Positions 44,255 through 56,314 are shown, counted from the first letter of the stretch. The stretch is DNA of 64,000 nt from Ochotona curzoniae (GCF_017591425.1 NW_024467119.1:79166894-79230893), one strand, 5' to 3'. The notes: generated from the letters alone by a model not told the origin. Program-made: numbers and translations.

Positions 44255-44293
44255 CATCTCTCTCTCTAACTCTGCTTTTCCAAAAATAAATCT
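43966..44293 (+). mobile_element. Old CSINE with (CT)n
   Basis: 'gggggcactggcattgtcatacagag', 'atcccatatgagcactgagg', 'ccatgggagacccagatggagttcc', CT run, and 'ctgcttttccaaaaataaatc'. Confidence 0.92.
44207..44268. repeat. (CT)n microsatellite
   Basis: 62-bp interrupted CT run in the tail region of an old CSINE. Confidence 0.95.
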
Positions 44294-44296
44294 ATT

Positions 44297-44625
44297 GGGT
44301 CCTGCATGGTGGCTAAAGTCCTCTCCTTGCACGTTGCTCATGCCAGGATCCCATATGGGCGCCAGTTCTTATCCCAGCAGCCCTGCATCCCATCCAGCTC
44401 CCTGCTTGTGGGAGAAAGCAGTCAAGGACGGCCCAAAGCCTTGGGACCCTGCACCCATGTGAGAGACCCAGAAGAGGCTCCAGGCTCCTGGCTTCTGATA
44501 GACTTAGCTCTGGTCATTGCGGCCACTTGGGGAGTGAATCATCAAGTGGAAGATCTTCCTTTCTGTCTCTCCTCCTCTCTGTGTATCTGGATTTCCAATA
44601 AAAATAAATAAATCTTTAATAAATA
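44297..44625 (+). mobile_element. Young CSINE
   Basis: 'gggtcctgcatggtggctaaagtcctctccttgcacg', 'ccaggatcccatatgggcgcc', a 'gtggcct' deletion in 'gcttgtgggagaaagcagtc'. Inserted into the tail of the previous SINE. Confidence 0.95.
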
Positions 44626-44910
44626 AATTTTTCTAAAAATAGAAATGAAATTTGCCTACATGTCAGATACAATGAGAGATACACCCCTTCCCCACACGTA
44701 TACACATAAGCTTAAAGAGAAAAAGAATGAAACTGTCCTAAACTGTGATAGGGAAGCTGGGAGGGGGACGACGGTAGTTCAGTTAAAGACCGTCAGATCC
44801 GAGACGTCGGCTCACCAGTTGGCCTGCACAATGAGGCCATGATCTATATTGGAGATCAGAATGCAGAGGTGACAGCATACAGTTCATTTGGAAAAAAAAA
44901 AAATGTATTT

Positions 44911-45203
44911 GTTCTGTGCCTGGTGCATTGACTCAGCGGCTAAATCCTTACCTTGCAAGCACCAGGATCCCAGGTAGGCGCCAGTTCGTGTTCCAGCAGT
45001 TCCACTTCCCATGCAGCTCCCTGCTTGTGGTCTGGGAAAGTAGTCGAGGAGGGGCCATAGCCTTGGGAGCCTGCACCAGCATGGGAAACCTGGAAGCAGC
45101 TGCTGGCTCCTGGCTTCGAATCAGCTCAGCTCCGGCCTTTGTGGCCACTTGGGTGGTGACATAGGGGGCAGAGGATATTTGTCTCTTTTTCTCTCCATAA
45201 AAA
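44911..45203 (+). mobile_element. CSINE
   Basis: 'gtgcctggtgcattgactcagcggctaaatccttacc', 'gtctgggaaagtagtcgagg' and a short tail 'ctccataaaaaag'. Confidence 0.93.
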
Positions 45204-45725
45204 AGATTTATTTGTTCAGCAGTATCACGTGTTGAGTATTAGCCTGTGCACTATTGCACCAGCTCCTGTAGTTGATGGTTAAAGCCCTGTGAGTAGGTAA
45301 AATGGACAGGGAGTGCATAAATTGACAGAAGGCAGCATTCAAGGCCCAGGCCTCCAGGCTTTGCAATAGAGAGAGACTGAGGGATTGATCAGGAACAAAC
45401 TATTCCAGGAAACTCCAGCGCAGGGGAGGAAAAGCCTGACAGGTGGCTGTCCAGGAATCCCTGAAGAGTGTCTGAAAGAGGAAGAGTGATTGGGTGACGT
45501 GCTGTTGATGGTCAAGGTTGGTGGAGCCTGGGAAACGATCACCGGGCTTAGCGGTAGGGTGGTCCCTGCGATGCTCTGTGGAGCAGCTTCTGTGCAGAAG
45601 GGGCAGGAAAGGTGTGGAACTGCATGGGCAACCCTTGGCAGGAAGTTTGCCTTGGAAGGAAAAGGAGAACATAGCTGTAGCCAAGTGGGGTCCTGGGACC
45701 AAGCCAGGCTTCGCTTTGTGCTGTA
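45204..45725. other. Unique sequence in a long minus open frame
   Basis: The minus frame 45339-46019 (226 codons), the longest in the window, reads from the reverse-complemented CSINE (45726-46034) into this unique stretch. It has no domain that I recognise; its first third is SINE-derived. No case for a gene. Confidence 0.5.
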
Positions 45726-46034
45726 AGATGCATTTCTTTTTAAACGCAGAGTTACAGAGAGAGGGGCAAGGGAGACACAGAGAGATCTTCCATCTGCTGG
45801 CTCATTTCCCCCAAATGGCCATGACAGCCAGCACTGGACCAGGCAGAGCCAGCAGCTTCCTCCGGGTCCTCCATGTGGAAACCAAACACATGGATCATCT
45901 CCTACTGCTTTTCCCAAGCATGAGCAGGGAGCTGGATCAGAAGTGGAGCAGACAGGATTTAGATGGGCACCCATATGGGACACCTTTATTGCAGGTGGCA
46001 GCTTTATGTGCTGTGCCACAATGTGTCAGGCTCA
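45726..46034 (-). mobile_element. CSINE, reverse, older type
   Basis: 'cgcagagttacagagagaggggcaagg', 'tccatctgctggctcatttccccc', 'agggagctggatcagaagtggagcag' and 'tatgtgctgtgccacaatgtgtcagg'. Confidence 0.94.
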
Positions 46035-46610
46035 GAAGAGGTTTTATTTTATTTATTTATTTTTAAGAAGGTAGAAATAACAACATGTGTACAGGTCAAC
46101 AGAAATGATTCTGTAGCTAGAGAAAAATGAAGGAAGACAGAGAGGATAGAAGATTTTTAGTAGTGTGAGGCAATGGCTCCTAAGGTACAAGGGCGATTGG
46201 AGTTTGGCAGGCAGCTAAGTTCACCTGTGTCAACAGGAGAAAATAAAGAGAATCCAGGCACATATGGATGTTAACCATTGAAACAATACATTACATAAAA
46301 TGTGAACGTTCGCTATTCCTCACGCTCGTCATATTCCCGATGCATACGGCCCCTTGTGACATGTGACTGAGATGTGACTGAAGCTGCCCTACAGGAAAAA
46401 ACAGCTGCAAGACATTTCCATCCTCACAGTAAGTTCAAGGTGCATCTTCAACAGGATGTGAGTGGCTGAGGTCAGGTGGAGGATGGTCCTGAGAGGAGAG
46501 GCAGGGTATGTGCGAGATCACCTGCTACCTGGAAATGGCTGAGACTCAAAATGGGGGAGAGCAGAGACAGGTGTTAAGGCAGCCAAAGAATGGTTTGCAA
46601 AATAACAGCC
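46035..46610. other. Unique sequence, nothing recognised
   Basis: Short 'ttttattttatttatttattttta' tract at 46043-46067; otherwise no named repeat or exon. Confidence 0.5.
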
Positions 46611-46611
46611 T

Positions 46612-46855
46612 AGTGACCAAGACATGCACAGCCCAGACTGGGGTGGGTTTGGATCCTGGCTCCACTCCTCTTTCCAGCTTCCTGCTAAAACACACCTCAG
46701 GATGTGATGATGGCTTTACTGACTGGGTTCCTATCACCCACGCGGTAGTCCTGGATCCAGCTTGAGCCCAGTACCAGCCATTGCGGGGAGCATCAAAGGA
46801 GCGAGCAACAGCTGAATGTTCCCTGTCTCTCTCTACCCCTCAAATAAAGTGATAC
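46612..46855 (+). mobile_element. Old CSINE
   Basis: 'tttggatcctggctccactcc', 'tttccagcttcctgctaaaacacacc', 'tcacccacgcggtagtcctgg' and 'ctgtctctctctacccctcaaataaag'. Confidence 0.82.
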
Positions 46856-48400
46856 AGTGCAATGATGAGAAATCAGAACTGACCATCTGTGGTGGAGGCA
46901 GAAGCAACAGTAAGCAACAGGAGACGCCCAACCCATTTCGGATGGGAAAAAAGCCTATCGACCCCACGGGGTACTGCCCAGGAAAGCCGAGTTCCCTGGG
47001 GACAGAGTCAAGCACCAGCTACTGGGAGGTGGGGGGGCGGGGGAAGAAGTGGGAGGAGAAGCAGAGGAAAAGCGAGGTCCTGCTCATGACTGACCCACAT
47101 TGCAGAGGGCAGGAGATGGGGGCAGTGGCAGATGAGCTCAGAGAAGGGAATGGGCAGAATCACATTTGGATTAACTTCCCAGGGATGAGAGATGAGCTGG
47201 GATTCAGAGGTTTCTTGGGAGAGTGGACATCAGAGTGAGTAAGGGACCTGCTGGGGTCAGGGCTGATGGTCACAGGCAGACCCGGATAGCCTGGGAGCTT
47301 GGCAGCACCTGGCGAGGCCATATGGATGATGATGGTGATGCTAGGAGAAGCAGGGAGCCTGTTAGGTCCTCCCCTGAGCCAGGAGCCTCTCTTGGCCACC
47401 GTGTAAGGGTGGCCTTGATTAAATGCTCTTGACTCCATAAAGGGAAGACTGTCATTACTCCAACTTGATAGACATTAAGGAGGAAAATCAATAGGACTTA
47501 GTCAGTAAAGGCTTTGAGATTGCAGGCTGAATCGTCATCAACCAGGCAAGCAAGCTGGACGGGGATATGGAAGGCAGAAGGGAGCAGCTTTGAGTTGCAA
47601 GGTGCTGGCGAGGGCAGCTGGGGCATAGAAGCAGGCTTGCCCTGGGTGTCAGAGCTGGTGAGGTTGATTTAGAAGTCAGCGGTGGGAGCCACGGCCGCAT
47701 CTTCAGCTTCAGATCTTCCCTGGAAGAGAGGTCTTAGCACCTCAGAGAACACAGAATTGTTTCTTTGGGGTGAGAAACAAGAAGAGATTAGAAGTGAATT
47801 TCAATTTAAGAGCTTGATAAAAATCTCAGCTGTTTCCCTCAAACTACCCATATAATGTCTTTCCACTCACGGGGTGCTGAAGGGCTGTTTCTCAATTTTA
47901 TTGTTGGGGCAACAACAACAACAAAAAAAAACACCACTAATGCAGTTGAAATATTGCTGGAACACTGACCTCTAGTGTTATAAAGAGGTCTCTGCTAACG
48001 GATGAGGCCGTCTGGAAAAGAAACATTCCCTTCACCTGAGTCATTGCCCGGATGGTGAGTGCCAGAAGCTACTTTCATAAATCATTCAGTCCAACTCTCT
48101 GCCTTTGGGGAGGGTCACACTTGAACAATTCCAGGTCGCTTCCCTTCAAGGAAGATGTAATGGAGCCCGAGAGTTCAGAGAATGGCAAGTCAAATAAACA
48201 AGGAGTGAGATGTATTTTTCTGGGAGGATGGAGTGAAGGAGAGAGAGAGGAGGAAATGGAGTGGGGGCGGCAGACTGGATGGCTGATCCCCAGGGCACAG
48301 TGAGGTAGCAGAGCAGACATGCCTCCACACACGGGGACTAGGAGCGACCTCACTGGAGCTGCCGGGTTGGAGCGTGGGCTCCATGCGAGGCACACTTGAC
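46856..48400. other. Unique sequence, nothing recognised
   Basis: About 1.5 kb without a named repeat. Purine-rich at 47025-47070. The 140-codon plus frame (46816-47238) has no similarity that I recognise. (CAA)n-type run at 47910-47930. Confidence 0.5.
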
Positions 48401-48404
48401 CCTG

Positions 48405-48530
48405 TCCATCATTTCACAGATGCCTGAATTTCACAGATAGGCAAACCAAGGCATAACAATCAAGCAGTGGCCCAAGGGGCCCTGGCTGAGAGGGGTCAGT
48501 CGAGACTGGAAGGCAAGTCTGCGTCTCTCT
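48405..48530 (-). mobile_element. Possible MIR fragment, reverse
   Basis: 'atttcacagataggcaaaccaaggcataacaatcaagcagtggcccaag' resembles the complement of the MIR core. Confidence 0.45.
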
Positions 48531-48771
48531 CCATGCAGTAGCCCTGGGATCAACAGGAGTGCTGATATGGGCACGGAAGGCACAGAGAGCATTAGGTTGA
48601 CAAAGAAGAATGAACAAGGCAAAGGGTGTGGCAGTTCGGTGACATCTGGGGTGTTTCACAGGGACAGTTCCTGTCTGACTTGGCGTGCTAACCCCCATGT
48701 GCTTATCATGCACCAAATCTGTGGACCTTCAGGGAAGATGCCCCAGGTAGACTGAGCAAGGCATTTCAATT

Positions 48772-49103
48772 TTTTTTTAAAGATTGATTTATTTTTATTG
48801 CATAGTCAGATATACAGACAAAAGGAGACACAGGGAGGAAGATCTTCTGTCCACTGACTCATTCTCTAAAGTAGCTGTAACAGCTGGAGCTGAGCCCATC
48901 CAAAGCCAGGAGTCAAGAATGTCTTCTGGGTCTCCCACATAGGTGCAGGGTCCCAAGGCTTTGTGCCATCCTCAACTGCTTTTCCAGTCCACAGGCAGGG
49001 AGCTGGATGGGAAGCAGGTCAGCCAGGATATGAACCAGCTCCCATATGGGATCATGGTATGTGCAAGGCGAGGACTTAGCCATGAGGCTACCGTGGTGGG
49101 CCC
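48772..49103 (-). mobile_element. Young CSINE, reverse
   Basis: 'aaagattgatttatttttattgcatagtcagatatacag' to 'ttagccatgaggctaccgtggtgggccc'. Flanks 'catttcaattt' and 'ctttcaattct' share TTTCAATT, the likely target duplicate. Confidence 0.96.
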
Positions 49104-49400
49104 AGCCTTTCAATTCTTAAAAATCCTCACTAGCATGAACCTTTGCTTCTAACTCAATCCTTCCTTCCCAGGCCCATTTTCTCTTATCCTTTCTCAGTGA
49201 AGGCAGGTAACAATTGGCTAGAACCCACTATCACTTTTTCTATATGGCACGGATATTAGTTCTCTCCAGCCTTCTGGTCTACCTTCACGTTCACTACATT
49301 GTATGGAGGCATTTTTCTCCTAAAGAGGTTTGTGTGCATCTAATTAATCAATCATAAAAATGCCTTGCTCCTGCATGGCTAGGTGATGCATCTCATTTTG
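49104..49400. other. Unique sequence, nothing recognised
   Basis: No exon or named repeat. Confidence 0.5.
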
Positions 49401-49404
49401 TAAA

Positions 49405-49545
49405 GGCATTTCATATGCCTTCTGTTTCTTGATTCTCACTTGTCTGTTTCAATTTTACACAAGAGAAAATGAGACTCAGAAGTGACTTGCGCAAGGTCAC
49501 CTAAGGAGACATGAGAGGGGGAAGAAATCCAGAACTAACGGTGTC
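49405..49545 (-). mobile_element. MIR SINE fragment, reverse
   Basis: 'ttttacacaagagaaaatgagactcagaagtgacttgcgcaaggtcac' is the complement of the MIR core, followed by 'agaaatccagaac'. Confidence 0.7.
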
Positions 49546-49701
49546 AGGAGTGTGGTGACTCAGGAAGGCAGGAGGGATTCTGGAGAAGCCATAAACCACT
49601 GAAGATTTGTCTTTGCCTTGGCTGCTTGTGGAAACCATCAGCCAAACAAAATGGACTTTCCATTGTGATCACCTGCAGGACTTACATTTTTGTTTTGTTT
49701 T

Positions 49702-50034
49702 AAAGATTTATTTATTTTACTTGAAAGGCTGAATTACTGAGTAGGGGGAGGGAAGAAACAGAGAGATCTTCTATCCACTGATCAACTCCCTAAATGTCTA
49801 CACCAGCTAGAGTTGGACAGGCCCAAAGCCAGGAACCTAGATTTTCTTTCAGGTCTCCCATGTGGGTGCAGGGGTCCAGGGGTCCAGAGACTTGGGCCAT
49901 CCTGTACTGCTTTCCCAGGCCACAGGCAGGAAGCTGGATGGGAAGTGGAGCGGCTGGAACTTGAATCGGTGCCCATGTAAGATTCTGGCATCACTGGCAG
50001 AGAATCAGCCTGCACAGCCACTCTGGCAGCCCCA
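49702..50034 (-). mobile_element. CSINE, reverse
   Basis: 'aaagatttatttattttacttgaaaggctgaatt', a small tandem duplication 'ggggtccaggggtccag' (49870-49886), 'ggaagtggagcggctggaacttgaatc' and 'cagcctgcacagccactctggcag'. Confidence 0.95.
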
Positions 50035-50159
50035 GGGTTTTCATGTCCATCCCTGGAATCCAGAGTCTCTGCTGTCCACTTACAGGATGCAGGCATTGGC
50101 CAACTTTTTGTCACCTGATTATTACTGTGCTGCCAGACCCTGGCCCAGCCACCTGCCAG

Positions 50160-50290
50160 GTTAACTCATAGAATCTATGCAACAGTCCCACAAGCGGGTG
50201 CTGTTCTTCTCTCTATATTTTGTGGTACAGATAAGTGACATCATTTGCCCAAGGTTAACTCTGAGCAGCCTTGGGGAAGAAAAGGCCACG
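50160..50290 (-). mobile_element. Probable MIR fragment, reverse
   Basis: 'aactcatagaatctatgcaacagtccc', 'gggtgctgttcttctctctatattttgtggtacagataagtgacatcatttgcccaaggtt' follows MIR complement order. Confidence 0.5.
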
Positions 50291-51815
50291 TTTAAGCAAA
50301 AGCCATCTAGATTTGGCATCTTCAAGATGATGACCCACCACCATGCTGCGCAGAAGGCAGGAAAAGGGCATGTGGAAATCAGGCTTCAGCAAAGTTGTCA
50401 TTTGGTATCAGTCACACAGCGAGATACAGCTGACAGCAGTTTGCCTCCATTTCTACGGCCAAACCGGTTGCTCCAGATGCTCAATATTTTAGTGCAGTTT
50501 GGCATTAGCTGCTGTCCCAAGTCACCCCCCAAATATCCCATTGCCTCCTGCAAGCCTCTCGGGTCCCTCACCTCAACCCAGCCTGGCAACTTTGAGAATC
50601 CCTGTGATAACTGCACTTCAGGAACTGAACTGGGAAGCACCAGCAAGGGTGTGGGAGTAGAGTGGGGGGTGGGAAGAGAGGACAGCTCAACATGAGGGGC
50701 TTAAGGTGTGTCTAACTGCACAGTTGGAAAGCAAGCATGGGCTCTAGGACTAGCAGAGAGAGCATTCTCTTTGTTCTTACATTCATTGCAGGAAATCTAT
50801 GTGAGCAATCAAACAACCTGGCCTGTGGTGCGGTGGTGCCCTGAGGGACAGAGGCAAGAGGAGTTGGTGGGCACCAGGAGGTGGAAAATGAAGATCGAGA
50901 GGGTTCTGTCCTTTCAGTCAGGTGTATGCATGGAGCGGGAAACCCTTGGATACACTGCCAGGTCCTAACTGACACACTCAGTGAATGCTCATGGGCTCCC
51001 TTGCCTTGACATGTCAAGCTAGGAAGTCAGCTGTTAACAAAACAAAGCAAAACAAGAAAGCAGTGAGGGGCCCCCTTTCAGTTAAACCACTATAGGAAAT
51101 GTTTCTATCTAACAGACATGGGGACAAAGGAGGGGTTGCAAGGAAGAAGACATTGTTTTTGTTTCTTTTTTAAAATCTCTCAAATGGGTCAGTAGTTATA
51201 AATGCCAGTAGCAGGTGCCTGGGCACTGATGTAAGATGAATGTTGAACATCTGGTGTTCTTGGGAAAGACCTGAGGGTCACTGATGTTTCCAAATGTGAA
51301 CTCTCTGAATCAACTGTGTCCACTTGCGTTACCTGGAATAGAGTCCAGCAGCCAGGGTGCCCTCTCCCCTGCACCAGCACACCCCTGAAGGCATTCCGAT
51401 GAAAAACCCAGGATGCCAGGATGCATAGTATGGGGCGGGGGCGGGACTCGAGACAGCATGTAACAAGCAAGAGACAGAGCCTGCAGTGTGAGAAAAAATC
51501 TGTGAGGCGAGTCAAGCATGGTTCCACAGAGAATCTCTCATTTGGTTTAAAATCTTATTCTTGCAAAGGATACACTGGAAAGAGCCGAATCTAAAAAGTC
51601 AAAGATGCTAGCGTTAACTGTCTGGGAATTTGGTAGTTGGCTGAACTAAGATGCCAGAAGACTATTCTCAGAGACCTCCTGAAGCCACAAGTCCACAGTT
51701 AAGGTGTCAGCAAGGCCATGCTGACTGGGGGCGGGGAGAAGGACACCTCCTCTCCTAACTCCTGTAGCTCCTCCACACCTTAGCATACTTTGGCTGTAAC
51801 AGCATCACTACTTCA
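50291..51815. other. Unique sequence, nothing recognised
   Basis: About 1.5 kb. The 172-codon plus frame (50177-50695) begins inside the MIR fragment and has no domain that I recognise. The 112-codon minus frame (51189-51527) is also unconvincing. Confidence 0.5.
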
Positions 51816-51819
51816 CATG

Positions 51820-51985
51820 GCCTCCTCCCCTGTGAACTTCTGCCTGCCTTCTAGAAGGACATAGGGCATTGAGTTTAGGACCCTTTCCTTCCAAATCCAA
51901 GATGATTTCATGCTGGGACCCTGTTTCTAAACAAAGCCACATTCTGAGGGTCTGTGAAAATACCTGAATTTGGGGGTACCTTATC
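51820..51985. repeat. Possible old LTR/MaLR-like fragment
   Basis: 'gaccctgtttctaaacaaagccacattctgagggtctg' and 'cctgaatttggggg' follow a phrase common in old mammalian LTR-type repeats. Too short to assign. Confidence 0.35.
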
Positions 51986-52019
51986 TGAATGCAGGAAATG
52001 GACAAAAAAGAAAGATCAG

Positions 52020-52316
52020 GGCCAGCATTATAGCACAGTGCCCTGAATCAGAGCATTGGTTTGGGTCCCAGCTATACCACTTGGGATCCAGTTCCTTGAT
52101 AATGTGCCTGGAAAGGCAGAAGAGGATGAGCCAAATTCTTGGGTCCCTGGCATCCAAGACCTGGACAGTTTAAGACTGGCCCAGCCCCAACCATTGTAGC
52201 CATTTGGAAAATGGAGTGACAAATGGAAAAATCTCTCTCTCTCTCTCTCTCCCTCCCTCTCTCTCTCTCTCTCTCTTTGTCACCTTACCTTTCAAATGAA
52301 TAAATCTATTTTTAAA
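52020..52316 (+). mobile_element. CSINE with (CT)n
   Basis: 'gggccagcattatagcacagtgccctg', 'ggatccagttccttgataatgtgcctggaaagg' and CT run. AAAGATCAGG at 52011-52020 and 52317-52326 is the target duplication. Confidence 0.95.
52232..52276. repeat. (CT)n microsatellite
   Basis: 45-bp CT run broken by CCCTCCC, in the SINE tail region. Confidence 0.95.
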
Positions 52317-52430
52317 AAAAGATCAGGCATTTATAAGAAAATTATTTGCTTCAGAATTAACTTGTTATGATAGCTAACCACCTGTTGATGAATGATGGTC
52401 AAAAGCAAGCTTGGCCTTTCTCTGCTTGAT

Positions 52431-52545
52431 ACTTCAACAAGCTGGTGGAAAATGGAATTTAAATGATAGGTTTTTTCTGATGAGGAAAACTGGAAATCCA
52501 TATGCAGTTTTCGCATCACATTTTCCATGAACTTTTTGAAGACTC
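52431..52545. mobile_element. MITE-like element, terminal inverted repeats
   Basis: Left ACTTCAACAAGCTGGTGGAA and right CATTTTCCATGAACTTTTTG form an inverted pair. Right end identical to the 21506 copy. Confidence 0.6.
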
Positions 52546-52737
52546 CTCATAGATCCTGTAGGACAGCGCAGATCCTATGGGAAGCTTTCCACAGGCCAAG
52601 GCCCCTCTCCCCATAAGCCCTGAGGGCTTTGATGGGAAGCCCCAGAGCCTCCAGCTGCCTCGCCTCCCCTGAGAAGCAGCACCCAGGGCCCAGGTGCAGG
52701 CATGTGGCATAGCATCCCAAGAGGCTGCTTGGAATGC

Positions 52738-52965
52738 CCACATCCAACATCAGAGTGGCTGGATTTGAGACCTGGATATCCTCTCACTTCCGTCCTCCTG
52801 CTAATATACACCCTAGGGGATGACCGCCCAGGTGGGAGACCCGGATTGGCTCCTGGCTCCTGGCTCTAGCCTGATCCAGTCCAGGGTATTGTGGGCAGCA
52901 GATAGGCGATTCCTCCATCTCTCATCCTTGGCCGCTCAAGTAAGTAAGATAAACTAAAAATAAAA
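52738..52965 (+). mobile_element. Old CSINE, 5'-truncated
   Basis: 'tggatttgagacctggatatcc', 'cttccgtcctcctgctaatatacaccc', 'ggtgggagacccggattggctcctggctcctgg' and 'tctctcatccttggccgctcaagtaagtaag'. Confidence 0.85.
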
Positions 52966-53529
52966 TTGAAAAAGGAAAAGTCATTGGGTAGTGGCTCTTT
53001 CTAGGTATTCGGGCTCCACTGGCACATTCTTTGGGGGTGTTAAGGAATAGAACAATTGAAGTTGCCAGGGATCATTTCAGTTTACACACAGAATTTTCCA
53101 AATTCAGGGAAATGCTTTTAAGAATGTTAACTTCTGGGCCAACAAATGCCAGGCTCAGGGGTGCAGGGGCAAGAGGTGCAGGCTTCCATAGGATCTGGGG
53201 CATGGTTCCAGCAGGGCATGTGGGGATCTGGGGGCTGACATCCAGGTGCAAGCCTGGGGAGTTTCCTATGTGCTTGGTTCAGGGCGGGGTGTGGGAAGGG
53301 AGGGAAGAGCTCTGGGATAATGTGCTGCTGGACCGGGCTTGGGGAATTTTGAATGGGCCAGGATCCTGGGCGTGCAGAGAGGTAAGGTCCCAAGTCAACA
53401 CAGGTGCCAGGAGCTTCGGACCCTAATTGGAGGGCAGAGCCCCAGATGAGCACTCCACCCCACCCGAAGACTGGACTCCAGACGGCTAGGTTGGGGAACC
53501 TGTGCAATCCCAGGAGCAAGGATTGTGGA

Positions 53530-53770
53530 TTGGTCTGGGGGTGGGGGGAAGAAGTGTGGGAGGGAGGACCACTTAGGGAGTATGTTGCAGGTGAGCAGTG
53601 ACTTCTAAGAGACTTCCACCAACAAGGCCACTGTAATTGCAGGCAAGTGGGGGGGTTAAGATCCAGCAATTGGAGGGGAGAAGCTGGAGGGCGTTTATGG
53701 GTCAGACCAATGCACCAGCCCACATGGGAGACTTGAGCTGGACTAGTTTGCATGGACACACACTATAGCT
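53530..53770 (+). repeat. Copy A 5' module
   Basis: Matches copy B (reverse complement of 61740-61990): 'ggtgagcagtgacttctaagagacttcc', 'ggccactgtaattgcaggcaag', 'ggaggggagaagctgg', then TTATGGGTCAGACCAATGCA, 'ccagcccacatgggaga'. Confidence 0.75.
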
Positions 53771-56310
53771 AGAGCTGGGAGCCTACCTGGCAAGGCTAGA
53801 TCATAGTATCCACCAGTGAGAATCAGAACAGAAAACAGGAGGTACATAGTGGGGCCATGAAGTTAACCAGCACATGAGAGAACCAGGTCCAGGGGATTCT
53901 GTGGGGGATATGTGGAATTGCGATTTTCGCTGGTTTGCTTAAGAGCTGGGGGTGGTGACAGACTGAGCAAGGCATGACCATGGCATCCTCCGACACTCAT
54001 ATGTACTGGGATTTGGAACAGGCTGGGCTAGTCCAGGCTGCAGCACCTACAAATGCACCCAAGAATAGGATGTGGGGCAAGCTGAGCCACAACATCCACC
54101 AGCTCATACAAGGGCAGAACAAAAGAGGCAGACTACACCAGGTAAGAGCCTAGCACCTGCTGGCACACGTGAGAGCTGGGTCTGGGAGTGAGCCTGGTGG
54201 GAGAACCTGGGAAACTTCCCTGGTGGGCCATAGCTTCCACTGGTGAACATGTAATTCAGGTCTGGCTGTTGGTCAGGCTGGGCAAGAAAGCTCCATTCAT
54301 TCGCAAGTGTGTCAATTGTATCTGGAGGGGGGTTGCTTGGGAAGGGCCAAGCTAAGCTTAGCCCACTGGCATGTGCAGGAATCAGGCTTAAGAGTGGGTC
54401 ATACCAGGGTAGGGTATCACAATATAAATTTTTTTGAATGAACATGGATGGGAGTAGACTGTACGTTCCAGTGAGAGTTGGGACTGGGGGTAAACCAGGT
54501 CAGTATCCGATTGCAGCATCCAATGACAAAAAGCCAAGACAGGGGATGGGCTATGCAAGGCTAGGTCAGAGCAACCACCAGCACATGCATGATCTGTGGT
54601 GGGAAACAGGCCTGATTGGGGAGTTACAGGACAGTTACAGTTACAGCCCTTGGCTGGACTATAGTTCCCTCAAGTGAATGCGAGTAGTTTGGGGGTGGCA
54701 ATTTGGCATAGACAAGACTGCAGTGTCCCTTGGCATGGTGTGGATAGGGTCTGGAGTGTGCAGACTGGGCTAGACTCCAGCACCCACTGATGTTTGCGAG
54801 AGCCAGAGTGGGTGTAGGACTGGCTGGGCTAGGTCTCTGCCCCCACTGAACCACATGAAAGAAATGTGAGAACCAGGATGGGGTCCAGGACAGTCCAGAT
54901 TAGGCCACAACATCAGCCAATTCACATCAGGGCCAGAATTGGGGGCTGGCTGGGCTGGGCTAACCTGCAACACCCACCAGCATGAGCTGGAACTGGGAAC
55001 AGGGCAAGCAGGGCCCGCCTACATTACCACCTGGCAAATGCCGAGATGAGACAGGTCATGCCAGATTGGACTGCACCAACTGCTATCACACCGGAGACCT
55101 GGTGGGGCAGTGGATAGTGCGAGTCTGATAGGGGGTGCTGGGGGTCTCCTCTGCTGGGCCACTGCCCCTACTGGTAAGCAGGTGAGCATTAGAACTGGGA
55201 CTAGCAGCAGACTATGCCAGGCAGGGCCACAACACCTGTTGGCCTGCATGTGAACTGGGTTGGGGGAGAGCCAGGCTGGGCTAACCAACTGCACCCACTG
55301 GTGCATGCATGAGCCAGAGTAAGCACCGGCTGGTTGGACATTGTCACAGTATCATCTAGCAAGTCCTGGGACTAGGGGGCAAATCCTGTCAAGCTAGACT
55401 GCAGAACTACCTGGAGAGTGCAAGATCCAGGACTGGGAGTGGGTCCAGTAGGGAAATGGTGGGCACCTCTCTAATGGGCAGCAACTCCCATGAGAACCAG
55501 AGCTGGGGTGGGCCTTGCTAACTAACATGAGTGTAGAATGGATAGTGGGGTCAGTTAGGTTGAGCTAGTCTTCAATGCCCACTGATGTGTAAAAGAGCTG
55601 AATTGAATGGGCTCAGTGCGGTGGCCTAGTACCTAAAATCCTCACCTTAAACACTCCAGGATCCCACATGGCAGCCCCGCTTTGCATCCAGCTCCCTGCT
55701 TGTGGTCTGGGAAAGCAGTTGAGAACAGCCCAAAGCCTTGGGACCCTGTACCCGTGAGGGAGACCTGGAAGAGCTCCTGGCTTCAGATTGGCAGAGCTCT
55801 GACTGTTGCGGTCACTTGGGGAGTGAACCATCAGACGGAAGATCTTCCTCTCTGTCTCTCCTCCTCTATATATATATCTGACTTCACAATAAAAATAAAT
55901 AAATATTTAAAATAGAGAGAGCTGAATGGGATATGAGATAGACTGGACCAGTTTGCTGCATATACTGGCAAGCACAGGAACCAGAGCTAGGGTTGGGCCT
56001 GGTGGGGATTATTGGTTGTTGCTCAACTAGGCTATAGTTCCTGCTAGTGTACGTAAGTGCTGAGTGTGTGGTGGGTGGGGTTGGGCTGGGCCATAGCATC
56101 CATTGGTTTACATAAGAGGCAGAGCTGATGACAGAACCCAGGAACTGTAACTACCAGAGTGAGCATAAGCTGAAGTGGGTGATAGACAGAGCTAGACCCT
56201 GACACCACAAGAGGTGCACAAGCACATGCAAGAGTCAGGTCTGGGATCAGGTCAGACGAGGTTTCTTTAGGGACTTCCTGCCAATTGAACCTCTCCAATC
56301 ATGGGGAGAA
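53770..56310 (+). repeat. Copy A tandem array, degenerate 55-70 bp units
   Basis: Recurring phrases 'cacccac(t/c)(g)gc', '(c)atgcgagagccag', 'ctggg..tgggccaggctgggcta' about every 55-70 bp, with variable spacing. Interrupted by a CSINE (55608-55908). Open frames inside (for example 53031-53426) are by-products. Confidence 0.85.
55608..55908 (+). mobile_element. Young CSINE in the copy A array
   Basis: 'gggctcagtgcggtggcctagtacctaaaatcc' with part of the 'gggcaccggttctaatccc' stretch deleted ('catggcagccccgc'). Flanks 'agctgaattgaat' and 'agctgaatggga' give the target duplicate AGCTGAAT. Confidence 0.95.
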
Positions 56311-56314
56311 TCAA

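Noticed and set aside
45339..46019. 226-codon minus open frame, longest in the window
   Set aside because: Its start lies in a reverse CSINE and it runs into non-homologous sequence. No domain, no splice context and no codon pattern suggesting selection.
50177..50695. 172-codon plus frame as a candidate gene
   Set aside because: Starts in a MIR fragment and has no recognisable domain or exon-boundary support.
53127..53759. 210-codon minus open frame
   Set aside because: Overlaps the 5' module and array of copy A and is Pro/Ser/Cys-rich because of the repeat composition, not because of a protein.
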